DNA of 7,664 bases, from contig JAFYIF010000107.1 in NCBI GenBank assembly GCA_017538775.1, forward strand, positions 1 through 7,664. The letters run 5' to 3'. The DNA is from Oscillospiraceae bacterium. GTDB lineage: Bacteria; Bacillota; Clostridia; Oscillospirales; Oscillospiraceae. A model generated the notes under the pieces. That model saw nothing but the letters and a program-made list of their open reading frames with translations, did no database searches and had not been told where the DNA came from. The position numbers were made by a program, and so were the translations under genes. The number at the start of each line of letters is the position of its first letter. Position 1 is the first letter of the stretch. Below are positions 5,101 to 7,664 of the stretch, in pieces.

Positions 5101-7477
5101 AATACGACGGATTGTTCTCAGGCTGCACCCCACCCACCCCGGCAGGCTGTCCGTTGATCAGGATGTCGCTGACGAAATAGAACTCCAGCGCGCCATCAAG
5201 CGCAGAAGCGGTGAGTGTTCCGACTCTCACTCCTTGCAGGTAATCGCCGTTTACGTTTTTTTTAATTTTAAAATACCACCAATCCCGCCTGCCAACAAAT
5301 TGATTTTTACTTACCAGGGTGCGCGGGTTGCCTTCGTCCGGGTAGAACTGGAGCGCGCAGGCTGTACACCCAACGGACGGCAAATTGACGTCCGTGCCAT
5401 CCCTCCCGACGCGCGCCGCGCAGAAGTTATAGGGCGTAGATGATCCCACCCTGGCCGGCCCAAGATAGCATCCTGTGGCCACGTTTTGCAAGCCGTGCGG
5501 ATTACCCCCTGCCCCGTTCGCAGGACGGATTTCATTATATGTGTAGGACTCGGAATACCAGAGCCATTTTTTGATGGAGTCCAAATCGCTGTAGTCCGTT
5601 CCCTGCTCCGGATCGTCATCGATGTGCAGCGTCAGCTTCCCGTCCTTTTCTTCGACCCGTGCCTCTGTGAGCTTGACTTTATACTGATAAAAAGTATATG
5701 GATAATTATCTTCAGAACTAGGAGCATTGGCCGGGTACACCACCTCCAGCATATAGTAAGTATTCGAACCCCGCTCCTTCACCAGCACCACATAGCTGCC
5801 CAGCAGCCGGAGCCATTTGGAGTCGTCCAGCTGCATCACCGTTCCGGTGACGGAAAAGCTGCTCTGCGCAAAGCGCAGCTCCATGCCGTCCGCGCTCAGT
5901 TCGGCCGCGGCGATCTGCGGCGGCGCGTCCAGGCCGTCGGCAAAGTGGACGGCGCGCAGCACGGCGTCGGGGTCCGGGCACAGCGGCGTGCTGAGGCGGA
6001 CCGTCACGCGCACATCGCCGCCCAGCTCGTGGTATTCCGTCCCGTCCGGCGCGCAGAGCCGGATGTCAAAGAACCGCGCCGCGTCCAGCGCCTCCGGCGT
6101 CGTGCCCAGCGTCCGGGCCGTCGCCTCCAGACAGGCCTCCAGCGCCGCGCCCTCCAGCAGCTCCGCCTTCAGCACCGCGTCCCGCAGGAAGCCGAAGCGC
6201 TCCGGGTCATAGGAGACGGTGACGGTCCAGGCTTCGCCGTCCGCGCTCAGGTACTCGAAGACCACGGTCTCCATGCCCACGATGGCGTAGACGCCGGAGC
6301 CGTCCAGCTCGAAGCGGAGCTGCGCAAACATGCTCCGCCGCTCCAGCGCGTCGCCGTCCTCCGGCGCGTCGCCCAGCAGCTCCGCCGCCATTCCGGCTGC
6401 TTCCTCCGGCTCGCCTGCCAGCGTCTCGATCTGCGCGAAGTCGAGCTCGGCCAGCTCCGCCGACTCCGGCGCGTCCACCCGGTACAGTTCCCAGGTCTCT
6501 CCCGCCTCCACGAAGGAGAGGGTGACGCGGACGGGCTTGTCGGGCTGCAGCGGACGGCCCTGCGCGTCGCAGAACCCACTGCGCAGCGCCCGCACCAGGC
6601 TGACCCGGCGCTCCAGGCTCTGCTTCTCCGCCACAACGGCGTCCAGCAAGCGCGCGTCGCCGACCGCCTCCACGCACAGCACGGCATCCGACGGGAGCGC
6701 GTCCGGCTCCGCCTCCGCCGTGACGATCACGTTGTCCGCGCCGCCCCTGTGGGTCTCCGCCCGGAAGCGCAGCACGGCGCGCTCCTCCGGGGCCGGGGCC
6801 TCGTCGGCCTCATCCTCCAGGTCCGGGAACTCCAGGGGCGCGGCTTCCCCGTCGAAATCCGCGTCCTCCCAGTCCTCTCCCCCGTCCGCCGGGTCCGGCG
6901 TGGCCTGCGCCGCGTCCCCGATCTCCGCTGCGTCGCCGACGGAGGCGGCCCCCTCCGGGCGCTCCGGCTCATCCGCGTCCAGCGCCTCCGGAAAGGCCGG
7001 GGCGGGGGCCAGCTCGAAGCCCCCGTCGTCCGGGTCTTCCTCCGGACGCGCCAGAAGCTCCGACACGGAGGGCTCCTCCGCGTCGGCGGGGGCATCCGCG
7101 TCGGCTTCGTCGGCGGCCTCGGGTTCGTCGTCGGGGGCGTCCGCCTCGGCTGTCTCGTCGGCGGCTGCGTCGGCGGCGGCTTCGGGTCCGTCGTCGGGGG
7201 TGTCCGCCTCGGCTGTCTCGTCGGCGGGCGCGTCGGCGGCGGGGGCTTCGGCTGCGGCGTCGGCGGCGGGCGCGGGGTCCGCGTCCTCCTGCAGTTCCCC
7301 GTACTCCGGCGCGGGGGCTTCGTCCTCGTCCCCCCAGAGCGCCTCGTCCCCCCAGAGCTCCGCGTCCTCGGCCCAGGCCTCCGGCGCATCCTGCGCCATG
7401 GAAAACGACGGCAGACTCATCGACAGCAGCAGCGCCAGCGCCGCCAGAAAACTGAGAAATCGTTTGCAATGCTTCAT
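2012..7477 (-). CDS. LPXTG cell-wall-anchored surface protein with vWA and Cna_B domains (putative adhesin / pilus-tip-like)
   Basis: Predicted to be exported by Sec and linked to peptidoglycan by sortase. Likely role: adhesion to host or matrix, inferred from domains only. Layout of the 1821 residues: signal peptide 1-28 (KHCKR, hydrophobic core, SMA|Q cleavage); acidic Ala/Asp/Glu/Pro region about 29-232; two diverged copies of a beta module (about 250-400 and 413-548, each ending SGVYAIVG or SFSVTGTV); a lower-GC segment about 550-800 with C670, C686, C704 and C707; vWA about 850-1100; a linker region to about 1320; Cna_B/SpaA-like domains about 1322-1440, 1476-1640 and 1640-1780; LPATG 1783-1787, hydrophobic helix and RGRRRR tail. 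ATG 7477 is chosen because the signal peptide begins there and GGAAGGA (7489-7495) lies 11 bases upstream. In-frame ATG 7576 would add 33 residues before the signal peptide. Order and content resemble tip adhesins such as RrgA, but no sortase or pilin gene is visible here. Substrate unknown. Confidence 0.9.
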   Translation of the reverse strand: MKHCKRFLSFLAALALLLSMSLPSFSMAQDAPEAWAEDAELWGDEALWGDEDEAPAPEYGELQEDADPAPAADAAAEAPAADAPADETAEADTPDDGPEAAADAAADETAEADAPDDEPEAADEADADAPADAEEPSVSELLARPEEDPDDGGFELAPAPAFPEALDADEPERPEGAASVGDAAEIGDAAQATPDPADGGEDWEDADFDGEAAPLEFPDLEDEADEAPAPEERAVLRFRAETHRGGADNVIVTAEAEPDALPSDAVLCVEAVGDARLLDAVVAEKQSLERRVSLVRALRSGFCDAQGRPLQPDKPVRVTLSFVEAGETWELYRVDAPESAELAELDFAQIETLAGEPEEAAGMAAELLGDAPEDGDALERRSMFAQLRFELDGSGVYAIVGMETVVFEYLSADGEAWTVTVSYDPERFGFLRDAVLKAELLEGAALEACLEATARTLGTTPEALDAARFFDIRLCAPDGTEYHELGGDVRVTVRLSTPLCPDPDAVLRAVHFADGLDAPPQIAAAELSADGMELRFAQSSFSVTGTVMQLDDSKWLRLLGSYVVLVKERGSNTYYMLEVVYPANAPSSEDNYPYTFYQYKVKLTEARVEEKDGKLTLHIDDDPEQGTDYSDLDSIKKWLWYSESYTYNEIRPANGAGGNPHGLQNVATGCYLGPARVGSSTPYNFCAARVGRDGTDVNLPSVGCTACALQFYPDEGNPRTLVSKNQFVGRRDWWYFKIKKNVNGDYLQGVRVGTLTASALDGALEFYFVSDILINGQPAGVGGVQPENNPSYSFYTYADNPPQGGEPQPELSADPPTAKKTLLSRGDGTYDLSLSVTADTRDDSFRDGSAEVVLVVDVTKSLDQKGAAEAERDALLEIGEMLMQKGVPIHVVLFAKGAWTDFVTYTEENSAGYRDLINKAYNWTTGDCPIGDSTNWEAGLKLGAEVLRQIDDQEEQGAATPYRDKYLIFVSDGEPNTRLTNENEYLSVTPSLSEFAGGRGYSEDEATYEAKENDPGLKHSLELASLLVSANANFISLYVRGDYTEGNIEVNDAEGLERMKLLAAQAQAGGVYANGKYYSLAAETLPLGTYYQTDPEDGESVAGELIAAARFVLRKFFYQDVSLRDGLTAGTALAGELTEGAVPAFSYRIERPVKNESEPRKYTGEEVTDGGGKIWLRFFRDTDGGKKYLSASDETKNLEEALLFHPASYDSDERKLSWDIQTAAPSDAYRLLDGATYTVSFPVWPNQETFDTVAGAMNGVAGELPGLEREDGTWKLSTNTVADVGYTPLLMSKDGEEPPEWRIGDPKQTPIANPDPVDVEPWPVKARKVWLDGGTEHSDIKSLTLKLWQDENDYIGPIVLTEAGGWLSADFSISPGMMVKRTEETEDWGKAVTFNGKPYVLLNEGYGYYFTEDGMEFTEGTDASSYQYQLEKDVFYPILVDGVPVNAHRVADGDSYAYTDDGQLVRPLLAKNWMKGIYITKQVVDDKGNPVQPDAQTEQPGFKLNVTLTAPNGDVSDFPLLDGSEPDSSHIVRYYVLDRDGNNITPDSENYLVFKDGAVRGTFIIGAGDMILFPDVPEGTCYSVEELEIPAGYALDGMVGSAQDTETGSFVPVEELADGGYQAVASANRLVVRNKMGEFEPARIVIDKFETGERSQKLSGASFVLYRYPTQKELDEDESLSAETPLYYSRGPDDEKPQFRPEPELALTVTTDADGHAEFTDLPDGLYYLLETEAPVDYQKLVAPIAVTVDTSWLKTADNPTPAQIAAALVFVVPIANLPKSTLPATGGYGAARWTGLGLLLLWGGAAGGLVLRGRRRRAPQ
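2147..3514 (-). other. Three Cna_B / SpaA-like stalk domains, two with isopeptide triads
   Basis: The first repeat (from W1322) has the KARKVWLDGG opening of collagen-binding B-type domains. The second opens with ITK (K1481), has E1586 in VEELEIPAGY and ends with N1634 in VRNK. The third opens with VIDK (K1648) and LSGASF, has E1731 in LLETEAP and ends with N1777 in PIANLP just before LPATG. Lys, Glu and Asn at these positions are the residues that form self-catalysed Lys-Asn isopeptide bonds in streptococcal pilins and adhesins. The block probably forms a rigid, protease-resistant stalk that lifts the vWA head off the wall. A bond in the first domain could not be assigned. Confidence 0.82.
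3962..3970 (-). repeat. G9 homopolymer inside the surface-protein gene
   Basis: Nine C's on the plus strand read as GGG GGG GGG (Gly1170-1172) in the gene, directly followed by AAAA. Loss of one G gives a TGA at 3912-3910, 16 codons on. Gain of one G gives a TGA at 3851-3849, under 45 codons on. Either change removes the Cna_B domains and LPXTG anchor while keeping the vWA part. Confidence 0.9.
4178..4927 (-). other. von Willebrand factor A domain with MIDAS site
   Basis: It is preceded by the strand GDGTYDLSLSVTAD, which commonly leads into Gram-positive surface vWA domains. The metal-ion-dependent adhesion site appears complete: D857, T859 and S861 (DVTKS, a DxTxS variant of DxSxS), T934 in STNWEAGL, and D972 in FVSDGEPN. 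A functional MIDAS would bind Mg2+ or Mn2+ and coordinate an acidic residue of the ligand. Domain limits are approximate. Confidence 0.88.
7121..7246 (-). repeat. Two tandem 63-bp repeats in the acidic region
   Basis: Copy 1 (7121-7183) and copy 2 (7184-7246) are very similar in DNA; for example CCGCCTCGGCTGTCTCGTCG recurs at 7141 and 7204. The period of 63 keeps the frame and encodes 21-residue units containing ADETAEAD(T/A)PDD(G/E)PEAA. Near-identity at DNA level points to recent duplication, and copy number could vary between strains. Confidence 0.85.
7325..7360 (-). repeat. Two 18-bp repeats near the mature N-terminus
   Basis: CTCGTCCCCCCAGAGC occurs at 7325-7340 and again at 7343-7358 with a period of 18. 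It encodes two consecutive six-residue units, LWGDEA and LWGDED, each with a run of six G's on the coding strand, just after the signal peptide. Confidence 0.8.
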
Positions 7478-7598
7478 AGTCTCCACGTTCCTTCCATATT
7501 CCACCCGGGCTTTCCCCGGGGGCGGCAGTCCCGGCTTTACAAGAAGCCGGAACTCTTGAAATATGTGAAAAATCATCGTTCTTTTCCGGTTTGTTTCC
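7478..7598 (-). promoter_or_regulatory. 5' leader of the surface-protein mRNA with two hairpins
   Basis: About 120 nt lie between the predicted transcription start (near 7598) and the ATG at 7477. Hairpin 1 (7550-7531) pairs CCGGCTT with AAGCCGG around six bases. Hairpin 2 (7520-7504) pairs CCCGGG with CCCGGG around five bases and sits just before the GGAAGGA ribosome binding site (7495-7489). Neither is followed by a U-tract, so neither is an intrinsic terminator. No known riboswitch class was recognised. The hairpins may affect mRNA stability or ribosome access. Confidence 0.55.
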
Positions 7599-7604
7599 AG
7601 CCAT

Positions 7605-7633
7605 ATTATATTTCAAAAGAGAACAGATTTCAA
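7605..7633 (-). promoter_or_regulatory. Sigma-A promoter of the surface-protein gene
   Basis: On the minus strand, -35 TTGAAA (7633-7628), a 17-bp spacer and a perfect -10 TATAAT (7610-7605). The predicted start is near 7598. The gene therefore appears to be transcribed from its own strong vegetative promoter. Confidence 0.85.
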
Positions 7634-7664
7634 GCGGTTTGTAAAAATTTTTTAATTAATTTAC
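7634..7664 (-). promoter_or_regulatory. AT-rich tract upstream of the surface-protein promoter (possible UP element)
   Basis: Positions 7641-7664 are almost pure A/T and lie about 43-66 bases upstream of the predicted start, where the RNA polymerase alpha subunits bind UP elements. Such a tract stands out in this GC-rich window and would strengthen the promoter. It runs to the window edge, so whether it also belongs to an upstream gene's end cannot be judged. Confidence 0.5.

Noticed and set aside
5340..5480. Internal thioester (Cys-Gln) adhesin domain
   Set aside because: Cysteines are present, but I could not identify the paired Gln motif in the required order, so the call is unsupported.
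5220..5500. Ricin-type beta-trefoil lectin repeat (LQNVATGCYL and GDYLQG resemble trefoil repeats)
   Set aside because: Only two weak motif-like matches were seen, without the QxW pattern. This is not enough to name a domain.
6330..7559. 409-codon plus-strand open frame rich in Ser and Ala
   Set aside because: It is the reverse reading of the acidic Ala/Asp/Glu/Pro repeats. No ribosome binding site or domain was seen.
7478..7576. Start of the surface protein at the in-frame ATG 7576
   Set aside because: It would put 33 residues, including the hairpin-encoded part, before a typical signal peptide. The start at 7477 has purine-rich GGAAGGA upstream and gives a normal signal peptide.
7501..7600. 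Riboswitch or transcription attenuator in the surface-gene leader
   Set aside because: The hairpins lack a following U-tract and no conserved riboswitch core such as that of the cyclic-di-GMP class was recognised.
7560..7604. Small upstream reading frame starting MAGNKPEK at ATG 7604
   Set aside because: Its ATG directly abuts the TATAAT box, so it lies upstream of the expected transcription start and would not be in the mRNA.

Overview
The window looks like a chromosomal stretch from a high-GC Gram-positive, most likely a Clostridia-type gut Firmicute. A surface protein ends in an LPXTG sorting signal, the vegetative promoters are of TTGACA/TATAAT type, the ferritin has a strong AGGAGG ribosome binding site, and coding sequence is generally GC-rich. 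The genus cannot be fixed from this sequence alone.

Left part (1-1902): a divergent pair. On the minus strand is a 23S rRNA m5U methyltransferase of the RlmD/RumA (TrmA-like) family, cut by the left edge. On the plus strand is a complete bacterial ferritin. Their promoters share one 7-bp TTGACAA, which serves as the -35 box for both directions. The methyltransferase start codon lies where its transcript should begin, so that mRNA appears leaderless. A long hairpin with a T-tract (1938-2005) ends the ferritin transcript.

Right part (2012-7664): one very large minus-strand gene for a cell-wall-anchored surface protein of 1821 residues. Its order is signal peptide, about 200 residues of acidic Ala/Glu/Asp/Pro low complexity, two diverged copies of a beta-rich module, a lower-GC cysteine-containing segment, a von Willebrand A (vWA) domain with a complete MIDAS metal site, a mixed segment with a G9 homopolymer in its gene, three Cna_B/SpaA-like domains (two with recognisable isopeptide triads), and LPATG plus membrane anchor. 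It has its own strong promoter and a roughly 120-nt leader with two hairpins. The architecture resembles vWA pilus-tip adhesins of Gram-positive bacteria, but no sortase or shaft pilin lies in the window.

The two halves are not obviously linked in function; the surface gene and the ferritin converge. The points most worth a second look are the overlapping divergent promoters with a leaderless gene, the G9 tract that could switch the adhesin between anchored and truncated forms, and the mosaic composition of the adhesin gene. No RNA gene, CRISPR array, insertion sequence or wholly new multi-gene system was seen.
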